Assembly (NCBI RefSeq): GCF_014534745.1
Contig: NZ_JACVVP010000008.1
Span: forward strand, 62,001 to 126,000
Direction of reading: 5' to 3'
Length of the DNA stretch: 64,000 nucleotides
Origin: Flammeovirga sp. EKP202
Lineage (GTDB): Bacteria; Bacteroidota; Bacteroidia; Cytophagales; Flammeovirgaceae
A model generated the notes under the pieces. The model saw only the letters and a list, made by a program, of their open reading frames with translations, had not been told where the DNA came from and did no database searches. Below are positions 27,739-36,207 of this stretch, piece after piece. The stretch's first letter is position 1; the number at the start of each line of letters is the position of its first letter. Made by a program: the position numbers and the translations under genes.

Positions 27739-28314
27739 ATGGCAACAAAAATTGTAAAAAAGGGGAAGGGAATTCGCCTGAAAGATGTAGCAGAGAAAAA
27801 ACTCAGTAAAATTAAAATTGGTTTAGGTTGGGAAGTTAGAAAAGGAGGACAGCTGGATTTAGATGCGTCAGTATTTATGTTAGGAGAGGATGGGAAACTT
27901 CCTAGTGACGAGTATTTTGTGTTTTATAATAACCTGGAATCACCTGATGGAATGGTAAGGCATAGAGGTGATAATAGAACAGGGGATAGCCTTGGTGATG
28001 ATGAGGAGATTTTATTGAATTTACCCTATATTTCGCCTGTAGTTAAGGAGTTAGTTTTTATTGTAAGTATTTATGATGCTAAAAGTAGAAGGCATAATTT
28101 CGGTAATTTAGATGAAGCGTATATTCGAGTTTTAAATTTAGAAACCCAAGTAGAAGTATTACATTATGACCTCGATGCAGATTTTGGAGATGATACCGAA
28201 GTAGAGTTTGCAAGGTTGAAAAGGGAAGATGATGGCTGGCATTTTGTTCCTACTGGCTATGGTACAAAAATAGGATTGCAGGGGTATGTCGATAAATTTA
28301 TTCCTGAATTGTAA
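27739..28314 (+). CDS. TerD-family calcium-binding protein
   Basis: 191 residues matching a single TerD domain: IKIGLGWEV, LDLDASVFML, the Ca-binding acidic loop DNRTGDSLGDDE, and VFIVSIYDA. Family members are tied to tellurite resistance, phage and stress responses, and membrane-associated complexes. This copy stands alone, with no terABCEZ genes nearby, so a general stress or signalling role is more likely than tellurite resistance. The 11-nt phrase AACAGGAATCA occurs twice in its upstream region (near 27668 and 27726). Confidence 0.88.
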   Translation: MATKIVKKGKGIRLKDVAEKKLSKIKIGLGWEVRKGGQLDLDASVFMLGEDGKLPSDEYFVFYNNLESPDGMVRHRGDNRTGDSLGDDEEILLNLPYISPVVKELVFIVSIYDAKSRRHNFGNLDEAYIRVLNLETQVEVLHYDLDADFGDDTEVEFARLKREDDGWHFVPTGYGTKIGLQGYVDKFIPEL

Positions 28315-28489
28315 TCCATTTTACTTTTTGTTCATCATAATTTTTTTCTCATCTTCGCAAAAATGAGTGCAAAAGTACTCAAAGTGACAATTTGAGGTGT
28401 AGACCATCTCTGTACTTGTTGTAATAATCCCTTAGAAACAAATTATTTACATACAGCCAAAATTTAATACATAGATCTAAAAAAATAGC

Positions 28490-29698
28490 ATGAAAGTAGG
28501 AATCATTAAAGAAGGAAAAGTGCCTGAGGACAAAAGAGTGGCACTAACTCCAGCCCAATGTGAGGAAGTTTTAGAAAAATATCCTGACGTAGAGATTTAC
28601 GTGCAGAAAAGCCCCATCAGATGCTATACGGACCAAGAATACGAAGAGATGGGAATTGCTGTAGTAGATAATGTAGACGACTGCGATATTCTTTTAGGTA
28701 TTAAAGAGGTTCCTATTCCAGAATTGGTTCCGAATAAAAAATATTTCTTTTTCTCTCACACCATCAAAAAGCAACCTTATAATAGAGAATTGTTGAGAGC
28801 GATCCTTAACAACAATATCGATATTGTAGATTATGAGGTTTTAGTAAGAGAAGATGGATCTAGAGTCATCGCATTTGGTCGCTTTGCAGGCCTTGTTGGT
28901 GCCTATAATGGTTTGTTGGCTTATGGTAAACGCCATAATATTTATGATCTTAAACCTGCGCATTTATGCCACGATTTGAATGAAATGTGGATTGAATCTA
29001 AAAAAGTAAAACTACCGAATGATTTCAAGATTGCCTTAACGGGAAGTGGTCGTGTGTCAAATGGTGCCGTTGAAACTTTATTGGCAGCAGGTGTTAAAAA
29101 AGTAAGTAGACAAGATTACTTGAATGAATCTTTTGAAGGACCTGTTTTTGTACAGTTGAGATCAAAAGATTATCATGAGAAAAAGGATGGAAGTGCTTTT
29201 GAAATTAAAGATTTCTTCGCCAACCCATCAGATTATAAATCAACTTTTGGAGAGTTTATTCCTGTATCAAATATGTTGGTTGCAGGTGCTTTCTGGCACC
29301 CTGATGCTCCTGTTTTATTTACAAAAGAAGATGCTCAAAAGGACGATTTTAAAATTGAAGTAATTGCAGATGTAACTTGTGATATTGAGGGATCAATTCC
29401 TAGTACAAAAAGGCCATCTACGATCGCTGATCCAATTTATGATTATAACCCATCAACAGGAAGCGACGAGGCTGCATTCACAAGCTTAGACAATATTACT
29501 GTGATGGCAGTTGATAATTTACCAAATGAATTGCCAAGAGATGCTTCTGAAGCTTTTGGTCGTCAGATGATTGATAATGTATTAGAAGATCTTTTTGCAA
29601 CTCAACAAGGGGTAGTAGCAGGTGCAACAATTACTCATGATAAAAAGTTGACAGAGAAGTTCTCTTATTTACAAGATTATGTAGATGGTAAAGAATAG
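28490..29698 (+). CDS. saccharopine/lysine dehydrogenase-like enzyme (AlaDH/PNT fold)
   Basis: 402 residues. The N-terminal alanine dehydrogenase/transhydrogenase-type domain starts MKVGIIKEGKVPEDKRVALTP. FSHTIKKQPYNR near residue 90 resembles the LYS1 saccharopine dehydrogenase signature. The nucleotide-binding segment is IALTGSGRVSNGA (about 183-195). Such enzymes interconvert saccharopine with lysine and 2-oxoglutarate using NAD. No second lysine-pathway gene is adjacent, so the direction and exact substrate are inferred. It is monocistronic with a clear terminator. Confidence 0.85.
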   Translation: MKVGIIKEGKVPEDKRVALTPAQCEEVLEKYPDVEIYVQKSPIRCYTDQEYEEMGIAVVDNVDDCDILLGIKEVPIPELVPNKKYFFFSHTIKKQPYNRELLRAILNNNIDIVDYEVLVREDGSRVIAFGRFAGLVGAYNGLLAYGKRHNIYDLKPAHLCHDLNEMWIESKKVKLPNDFKIALTGSGRVSNGAVETLLAAGVKKVSRQDYLNESFEGPVFVQLRSKDYHEKKDGSAFEIKDFFANPSDYKSTFGEFIPVSNMLVAGAFWHPDAPVLFTKEDAQKDDFKIEVIADVTCDIEGSIPSTKRPSTIADPIYDYNPSTGSDEAAFTSLDNITVMAVDNLPNELPRDASEAFGRQMIDNVLEDLFATQQGVVAGATITHDKKLTEKFSYLQDYVDGKE

Positions 29699-29751
29699 AG
29701 TATATCCTATATAGTGTATGCTAATTTGCTCACACTTATATTAGTATAATG

Positions 29752-29796
29752 AAAAAATGAGATGGTCTGATTTATAAAGATCATCTCATTTTTTTA
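29752..29796 (+). terminator. terminator after the dehydrogenase gene
   Basis: A 14-bp stem with one G-U pair (29754-29767 with 29779-29792), an 11-nt loop and a T-run. The remaining 29797-30012 is AT-rich with no gene that I can see. Confidence 0.85.
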
Positions 29797-30012
29797 TGTA
29801 AATGTAAAAAAAGATGAAAAAAATATCGATGTAAGATTTTTGCTTGTAATTGAGTTTTTAAGAGTAAAAAAGCCATTTTTTAATGCATTAGAATAGGTTT
29901 TAGGTTTTTGTAGATGTAAAGTATATCCTAAGGATAAGGTCTTATATGTAACCTTTTGCTTTTTTATTAAGTAATATTAACTAACATTACAAAAACCTAA
30001 TTTACCGAAATA

Positions 30013-31854
30013 ATGAAAAATAAGATTCTTTTACTCTACATCTTGATACTGTTATTATCAATCCAATTTATATACCCTCAAACTCCTACCTCGTTAAATA
30101 TTAATGAAGAAATTAAAGTTGAAGAAGATACGCCTGAATTGATGGCATCAAATACAACACCCCAACGATTAGACCATCAAAAAAGTGTGTATGTTGATCA
30201 TTCAGGTACTTATGTCAATAAATCCTTACCATTATTTTTAAGTTTTTCAATTTCTAAAGATGAGAGTGCTGAACATTATCAATTAAATGAGTCAGAAGAA
30301 GTAAAACCTAATGAAGCACTTTATTTAGATACAGAAGGACCGAACTACATTCGTTCAAAATGGGCAGTGGATCCAGAAACCAAAGAGTATATCTTACCTA
30401 AGAGAGAAGTGAAATATGAAGTAATCGCAGATAGCAAAGCTCCTGTTTCCAAAATTTCTTTTGATGGAACACGATTGTATGATAATGGTGTTGAAGCATT
30501 TTATGGAAGAAATTTAATGATGCATCTAGTAGCTGATGATACGTATTCAGGCGTGAAGAATATCTATTATTCATTGGATGGTGAGAACTTTCACGAATAT
30601 GAATATTCTGTAGCGTTGACAGAAGAAGGACAACATATTATTTACTACTATTCTGCCGATAATGTAGGTAATCCTGAGGAGGTGCGTACCTCTACTTTCA
30701 AAATTGATTTGACATCTCCTACTTCCATGGCTCATTGGAAAGGCTTGGTTTATAATGAAAATATAGTTTCGCCTTATGCCACTGTGAGGTTACAAAGTGA
30801 AGATGAAATGTCGGGAGTAGATCATATTGAGTTCAGTTATGATAATAGTGCTTTCCAAGAATATACTTATCAGCCCATTGCTTTGAAAGACCTAAAAGAT
30901 GGAGAACATGAAATCCATTACAAAGGATTTGATTTAGTAGATAATGAAGAAGTCGAGAAAACATTGATTTTTTATGTTGATAAAATTGCTCCTGAAATCT
31001 CACATGCAATTATTGGAGATCAGTATATGAATGAGAATATTCGATATATCTCCCCAAGAACTACTTTCAGTATAGCGTCTTCTGATAATAAAGCAGGAGT
31101 AAAGCAAGTTTTATATAGTCCAAACGGAGGAGCGAATTATACCCCTTATACTGGGACAGCTTTTACTTTAAAAAATGAGTTAGGGGAGCATCATATTAGT
31201 TATAAGGCTTCAGATAATGTCAATAATATGACAGCCGTTAAAACTATTGAAGGAACGGAAATATTATTTATGGATAATGTGCCTCCTTCCTCTTCTTATG
31301 AGTTTATTGGAGAGCAATTTGAGCATCGAGATACGTTATTTATTACCTCAAAGACACAAGTGAAATTGACATCGTTAGACTCTCATTCTAAAGTGAAAGA
31401 TACTTTTTTTGCTGTAAATGGAGAAGCTGATAAAACTTATAGTGGAGCTTTTACCGTTAACGAAGAAGGAGATCAGACTTTAACATTCCATGCTATAGAT
31501 AATGTCAATAATGAAGAATCTGAAAATGAGGTGAAATTTTTCGTGGATAATGAAGGACCGGAGGTACACGCCAACATGAGTATTGAACCAATTGGTAAAC
31601 ATGGAGAATTTGATATTTATCCGGCATTTACCAAAGTATACTTAGGAGCTACAGATACGCATGTAGGTACAAAAGAAATTAAGTATTCTATCAATGGTGG
31701 TCCTATGAATCTCTATTCAAGTGGTTCCAATTTAGATATCTCTGAAAAAGAACATTTGAAAAAAGATCAGCATTATGAAATAAAAGTGATTGCTTATGAT
31801 AACCTCGGAAATGAATCGATGAAAACGATCGAGTTTTATGTAGGGCAACATTAA
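30013..31854 (+). CDS. secreted Ig-like/OmpL47-type repeat protein
   Basis: 613 residues with an N-terminal signal peptide. After a leader domain (about 25-145), roughly five beta-sandwich repeats of 85-95 residues follow. Each carries a variant of the pattern D..SGV..I.YS.DG, then EG.H.I.Y.S.DNVGN (repeats near 147, 240, 335, 428 and 518). This is the pattern of OmpL47/Ig-like repeats, which mediate adhesion or carbohydrate contact in other bacteria. There is no catalytic domain and no obvious T9SS tail. It is monocistronic and ends in a perfect 17-bp terminator. Confidence 0.82.
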   Translation: MKNKILLLYILILLLSIQFIYPQTPTSLNINEEIKVEEDTPELMASNTTPQRLDHQKSVYVDHSGTYVNKSLPLFLSFSISKDESAEHYQLNESEEVKPNEALYLDTEGPNYIRSKWAVDPETKEYILPKREVKYEVIADSKAPVSKISFDGTRLYDNGVEAFYGRNLMMHLVADDTYSGVKNIYYSLDGENFHEYEYSVALTEEGQHIIYYYSADNVGNPEEVRTSTFKIDLTSPTSMAHWKGLVYNENIVSPYATVRLQSEDEMSGVDHIEFSYDNSAFQEYTYQPIALKDLKDGEHEIHYKGFDLVDNEEVEKTLIFYVDKIAPEISHAIIGDQYMNENIRYISPRTTFSIASSDNKAGVKQVLYSPNGGANYTPYTGTAFTLKNELGEHHISYKASDNVNNMTAVKTIEGTEILFMDNVPPSSSYEFIGEQFEHRDTLFITSKTQVKLTSLDSHSKVKDTFFAVNGEADKTYSGAFTVNEEGDQTLTFHAIDNVNNEESENEVKFFVDNEGPEVHANMSIEPIGKHGEFDIYPAFTKVYLGATDTHVGTKEIKYSINGGPMNLYSSGSNLDISEKEHLKKDQHYEIKVIAYDNLGNESMKTIEFYVGQH

Positions 31855-31895
31855 AAAATAAGGGAAGAAGTTTACGACACTTCTTCCCTTATTTT
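31855..31895. terminator. strong bidirectional terminator
   Basis: A perfect 17-bp stem (31855-31871 with 31879-31895) and a 7-nt loop start directly after one stop codon and end on the first base of the convergent gene's stop codon. Confidence 0.92.
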
Positions 31896-33265
31896 TATTG
31901 TTCCCAGTCCACTAAATTGTAATCACTGCTGACTAACCCGTCTTCGTCTACATAAATGTAATTCCCATCTACTAACTCTATTCCACCGATGTTAGCGTGA
32001 AGATAGATCTCAACAGGTTCATCATTTTTTAAAGCTTTCATGGGGTAGCAGGTATTGGCCAAAATTCCAATTCTCATTTTATTGAGAGCATTTGTATGTC
32101 TATAATTGGCATTGGTGATAAGCCCTTCCCATTCTTTATGTAAAAGTGCATAAGCAATCTCCTCATCAATAAGCGCGTCTAATTGTTCACTTTGCCATTC
32201 GACTACTAATACTTTTCCTTTGCCATTTTCTTCACCTACACGCTCTAAAACCAATTCAGGATTGTTGGTTTTGAGACAAACTACTTGGCCATGAAAGGCT
32301 ACTTTTTTTCCAATTCTTTCAAACTTGCCAGAAGCAACTTTTACTTTCTTTCTGAATTGATCACATAAGTAGCTTGTTTCTATTTTTACCCCACTGTCAA
32401 AAGTGGTATTTTCTAAAAATGATAAAGTGTCTTTCGCAGATTTCTCCGGAATTTCTTCCATAGGTACATGGCCAACACCTTCATAAATGATCAGTTGAGA
32501 ATTCGGTAGACTAAATTGAAATTTATAAGCATTGGCGAGTGGAATCCATCTGTCTTTTTCACCCCAAATGATTAATGTTGGAGTGTCAAGTTGTTTGATG
32601 AGATCAGAGTGGTCTTCAATAGAACTATTGGCAATGTTTAAAAAAGCTTCTTTATTTCCCTTTCTCGAAAATATCTCATGGTATCTTGTGGTCGTTGCTT
32701 TATCCACTCTTTTAGCATTACCATAAGCGTTTTTCAGGAAGAATTCTATAAAACTTTTTGGGGCTTTCAAATACTCCGCAAACCCATGAAACATTTTGAA
32801 TTCTTTAATAATCGGGTTTTGAACTAGTTTAAAAAGTAAAGGAATCGAATCTTTATCATTAAAACCTGCTGCATTAAGAAGAATTAGTCTTCTGACTTGT
32901 TCCTTGAATCGATGAGAATATTCCCAAGCAATCCAACCTCCCAATGAAGAACCAGCGAGATAGAACTTTTTGACTTCAAGTTTTTTTAGAAAATTATTGA
33001 TGAAGTTAATATAGATATCAATGGAGTAGGTTCTATCAGGTCTTGGGCCCGTGAGTCCAAATCCAGGAAGATCAAGACGTATGACTTTATAGTTTTCTTT
33101 CAGAATTTCAGTCCATTTGTCCCAAGTGTGTAATGATGAAAAAGTGCCATGTAGAAGTACAATAGGAAAACCTTCTCCTTCTACTTTATAATGAACTTTC
33201 ATGCCTTCTAACTCCATGAAGTTAGATTGTTCATCTGTATATTTTTGTATGATATCAATAGCCAT
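31895..33265 (-). CDS. alpha/beta-hydrolase fused to an RraA-like domain
   Basis: 456 residues, two domains. Residues 20-285 form an alpha/beta-hydrolase: oxyanion segment LLHGTF, G105-S-S107-LG nucleophile elbow, acid D238 in GEKDRW and H266 in EGVGHV, so the triad looks complete. Residues 295-450 match the RraA/HMG-aldolase fold: T..LCD, F.GQVVCLK, GKVLVVE, WEGLITNANYR, and the C-terminal GGIELVDGNYIYVDEDGLV. In the aldolase the key pair is Arg-Asp; here it is R389-H390, and the usual Gly-rich loop (GGG.) is WQSE. The RraA half is therefore likely non-aldolase. The whole is one uninterrupted frame. The partner and substrate are unknown. Confidence 0.88.
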   Translation of the reverse strand: MAIDIIQKYTDEQSNFMELEGMKVHYKVEGEGFPIVLLHGTFSSLHTWDKWTEILKENYKVIRLDLPGFGLTGPRPDRTYSIDIYINFINNFLKKLEVKKFYLAGSSLGGWIAWEYSHRFKEQVRRLILLNAAGFNDKDSIPLLFKLVQNPIIKEFKMFHGFAEYLKAPKSFIEFFLKNAYGNAKRVDKATTTRYHEIFSRKGNKEAFLNIANSSIEDHSDLIKQLDTPTLIIWGEKDRWIPLANAYKFQFSLPNSQLIIYEGVGHVPMEEIPEKSAKDTLSFLENTTFDSGVKIETSYLCDQFRKKVKVASGKFERIGKKVAFHGQVVCLKTNNPELVLERVGEENGKGKVLVVEWQSEQLDALIDEEIAYALLHKEWEGLITNANYRHTNALNKMRIGILANTCYPMKALKNDEPVEIYLHANIGGIELVDGNYIYVDEDGLVSSDYNLVDWEQ

Positions 33266-33346
33266 TACTTTCCAGTTTATTTATGGTGAATATACATTCA
33301 AAAAATCATTTATGTGAAGTTATAATGCAAAGTGGAGCATTTTAGT

Positions 33347-35326
33347 TTACTCAAATTTCAAAAATCTAGGTTTTGAAGGTTTGAAGTCTCGAAGTGGTAA
33401 ATCAATGACCGTTGTAAGAGAAATTTGAAATGCGCTGTTGTCGAAATTTGCATTAGGGAAGTATTTTAGGTCTAATGTCAGAGTATTGAATACAAGATTT
33501 TCATTTCTAGTTCTTATACCTGCCCCAAATGAAGTGAAGATGTCATCTTTCGAAATAGATATTTTTTGAGGGTCAGACAATAGCCCAACTTGGAAACTTT
33601 GGTATACGGCGAACTTAAAGCCATAGAGAAATAAAGGAGTGAACCATATATTTTCTTGCTTAAGCTGTAATCTTTTTACGCCTTTTTTTGAAAACCTATT
33701 AATTTGAAAGTTAGAAAAGACATCATTATCAATAAAGTATAAAAAATCTCCAGGTATTCGATCTTCTCCTCCCATCATATCAATGTCGAGTAATAAGCGG
33801 AAGAAATTATCCCTAATGGCAAGGAGATTGGAGAAGTAACTGAAGTTGATATGAAAAACTTCCTGTCTGTATTCATTGTCTATAAAGGAGCCAATTTCAC
33901 CTCTTAATTTGAAAAAGCCATAAGGGGTAAACTGTCCTGCGTCTATTGCCATTCCAAGGTAAGGTCGCCTTCCTAAAAATTCATTGTTTTCCCAGCCGCT
34001 TGTGAGTGTGACCAACCATCCGTAAGGAACGTCCTCCGTTCTACCGAATCCTTGCAGATAACTCATTTTTCGATAGTTTCGTTGGTTAATCTTGATACTA
34101 AATGCGTAATGTTCCTTATTGTGGAATTGATATAAGGTATCTTTACTTACCTCTTCAGGTCTTTTAAATAGGTAGACTTTGTCGACTCCTGCACTAAAAG
34201 TAACATTTTCATTTCTCGATTGATTCAGGTGAAATGAACGCCCAAACCAAGCGCCTGTGTAAGTATATTCTAAAGGTTCCCAAAATCGGTCAGTACTATC
34301 CATAGGTATAAAAGCACTATCGGAAGTGGTATAACCGTATAATCTATTAAAGTTTTCGACTTCAAAGCCACCAGCTGTTTTGGTGTTTGAAGTAATGAAA
34401 TCTTTATAAGCACTTACACCCCAAGTAGATTCCAAGTAGTTGTTGTAGGAAATGATATCAAGGTCAATAAAGCTACCGTTAATGTTTTGAAAACGATATT
34501 CAAAGTTATAGCCTAATGGTTCTGGTTCATCACTTTTTACAACAGCTCCGATATAAGCGTATTGACCTGTTCCTGCAAAGTTGTTATTGAATAAGCCCAC
34601 TTCAAAATCATTAATACTTTGATAGCTACCATTGACACCAATAGTCCATTGGTCTTGCGTGACAATGTATACGTCTATATAAGAATCATCTACTTTACAG
34701 GCGTAAATGTTGGCGTCTTTGATAAACCTCAATGCACGAAGTAAACGTTCAGAGTCATAAAAGTCGTCGTCATTTATCGCATCACCAACATTGAAAACAA
34801 TGTTTTTATCAATTACTCTTTCTCGTGTTTTTGCATGTAGGTTGTTAGCAGCCCTTGTGACCCTTGTGGTAATGATAGGATACGGTTTTTTGACCTCAGC
34901 GCCAAAAGGAGGTAACCGAACATAAGTAATACTCCTGACAATTTTTCCTTCAAAACACATTCCTGTACTCAATATTTCAGGGGCCATATCTACAGAGTCT
35001 TCCTCTTGTCTCTGTTTTACTAAAAGAAGATTGGAAAGCTCTTTTGTAAGTCTGTTTTTGCCTAGTACTTTATGTAGTTTGTTATAAAATTCTTCCGTTT
35101 GCAGTATTGCTGCAGAATCTTGATTGATGAGGTCAGGAGGTAAGAATAAGGTGGTGTCATGTGTAAATTTATAGACGGAATCACCCAATACAATAGGGAC
35201 ATAAGCTTTCACTTTTACCTTTTGTAAAGTAGAATCTTGTACTTGAGCATTTACTTCAATAGTAAATAGTTTTGAAAGATTAAAAGTTATGAATAAAACT
35301 ATTAAAAGGTGGCGGTATTGCCTCAT
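33347..35326 (-). CDS. Omp85/surface-antigen-type outer-membrane barrel protein
   Basis: 659 residues with a signal peptide ending near VNAQ. A POTRA-like region about 130-220 (RSITYVRLPPFG...GDAINDDDFYDSERLLRALRFIKDANI) precedes a beta-barrel of alternating strands from about 230 to the end. This matches BamA/Omp85-related surface antigen proteins. It is too short, with too few POTRA domains, to be the main BamA. It may insert or export a specific substrate, but none is shown by its neighbours. It is transcribed on the same strand upstream of the hydrolase-RraA gene with an 81-nt gap. Confidence 0.8.
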   Translation of the reverse strand: MRQYRHLLIVLFITFNLSKLFTIEVNAQVQDSTLQKVKVKAYVPIVLGDSVYKFTHDTTLFLPPDLINQDSAAILQTEEFYNKLHKVLGKNRLTKELSNLLLVKQRQEEDSVDMAPEILSTGMCFEGKIVRSITYVRLPPFGAEVKKPYPIITTRVTRAANNLHAKTRERVIDKNIVFNVGDAINDDDFYDSERLLRALRFIKDANIYACKVDDSYIDVYIVTQDQWTIGVNGSYQSINDFEVGLFNNNFAGTGQYAYIGAVVKSDEPEPLGYNFEYRFQNINGSFIDLDIISYNNYLESTWGVSAYKDFITSNTKTAGGFEVENFNRLYGYTTSDSAFIPMDSTDRFWEPLEYTYTGAWFGRSFHLNQSRNENVTFSAGVDKVYLFKRPEEVSKDTLYQFHNKEHYAFSIKINQRNYRKMSYLQGFGRTEDVPYGWLVTLTSGWENNEFLGRRPYLGMAIDAGQFTPYGFFKLRGEIGSFIDNEYRQEVFHINFSYFSNLLAIRDNFFRLLLDIDMMGGEDRIPGDFLYFIDNDVFSNFQINRFSKKGVKRLQLKQENIWFTPLFLYGFKFAVYQSFQVGLLSDPQKISISKDDIFTSFGAGIRTRNENLVFNTLTLDLKYFPNANFDNSAFQISLTTVIDLPLRDFKPSKPRFLKFE

Positions 35327-35578
35327 TGAGTAACTTTAAATAAAAACAGTAATGCAATTTAATAAATTTATATTCGAATATTAATGTGCATTCTTAACTT
35401 TGTAGAAAGTTAATCATAAGATAAATGTAATCTGGATTATTAGTGTAAAGAGAAATTGATGAAAGTACCTCATTAAGTGGTAGGTAGTGTCTTTCATTTT
35501 CGAAGTCTTTTACTCATTCCAATTACTTTTTCTTGTAGTTATTTTAATTGATTAATAGGGTTCGATCTTGATTTTATA

Positions 35579-36127
35579 ATGATTAGATATTTTTCTTTAG
35601 GGGTATTGTCCGTTTTATTATTATTTGCAGGGGGTGCAATGTTATTGCCTTCCGAATATACAGTGAAAGAACATGTGTATATCGATGCTCCTGCCAAAGA
35701 TATTTTTCCTTACATCGAAAATTTAAGAAAGTGGAATGATTGGGCGTTTAAGTTGGAAGAAGAGGGAAGTAGGTTAAGTCCAGAATATCTTGGTCCTGAT
35801 GAAGGAGTGGGGGCTACTCATACATGGAAGTCTTACGATGGATCAAGTGCCGAGCTGAGAGTATTGTCTTCAGAGCCTTATGATAAAGTACAACTTCAGA
35901 TGTCAACAAACGAAGGGACATTTATCTCTGAAATGGTATTTATCTTAGAAGATAGTGAAAAAGGTACAGTTGTTACTTGGGAAGAGAAGGGAGATTTCGG
36001 TTTTCAATTAGTGACAAGAGTGATAGCTTTTGTGGCTGATTATGAAGCTCAAGTGAGTCAACAATATAAAGCAGCTTTGGAAGAATTAAAAAAAGCGGTA
36101 GATCATAAATCATCAGAACTGCAATAG
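35579..36127 (+). CDS. SRPBCC/polyketide-cyclase-like protein with membrane anchor
   Basis: 182 residues. One N-terminal membrane segment (about 5-24) is followed by a START/SRPBCC helix-grip domain: VYIDAPAKDIFPYIENLRKWNDWAF and the later GTVVTWEEKGDFGFQ. This family binds hydrophobic ligands. It is common in Bacteroidota and generally uncharacterised. The gene is monocistronic. 35327-35578 upstream is AT-rich, with nothing else found. Confidence 0.8.
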   Translation: MIRYFSLGVLSVLLLFAGGAMLLPSEYTVKEHVYIDAPAKDIFPYIENLRKWNDWAFKLEEEGSRLSPEYLGPDEGVGATHTWKSYDGSSAELRVLSSEPYDKVQLQMSTNEGTFISEMVFILEDSEKGTVVTWEEKGDFGFQLVTRVIAFVADYEAQVSQQYKAALEELKKAVDHKSSELQ

Positions 36128-36149
36128 TTTGAACAGATTTTCCGAAAAC

Positions 36150-36190
36150 AAAAAAAGCTTCAGAATTTCAAAATTCTGAAGCTTTTTCAT
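36150..36190. terminator. bidirectional terminator
   Basis: A perfect stem of about 17 bp (36152-36168 with 36171-36187) with a minimal loop lies between the convergent SRPBCC and GAF-phosphatase genes. Confidence 0.9.
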
Positions 36191-36207
36191 ATTACTAAAA
36201 ATGATTT

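Noticed and set aside
27739-28314. Tellurite-resistance island
   Set aside because: Only one terD-like gene is present; no terC, terB or other ter genes and no mobile-element signals are near.
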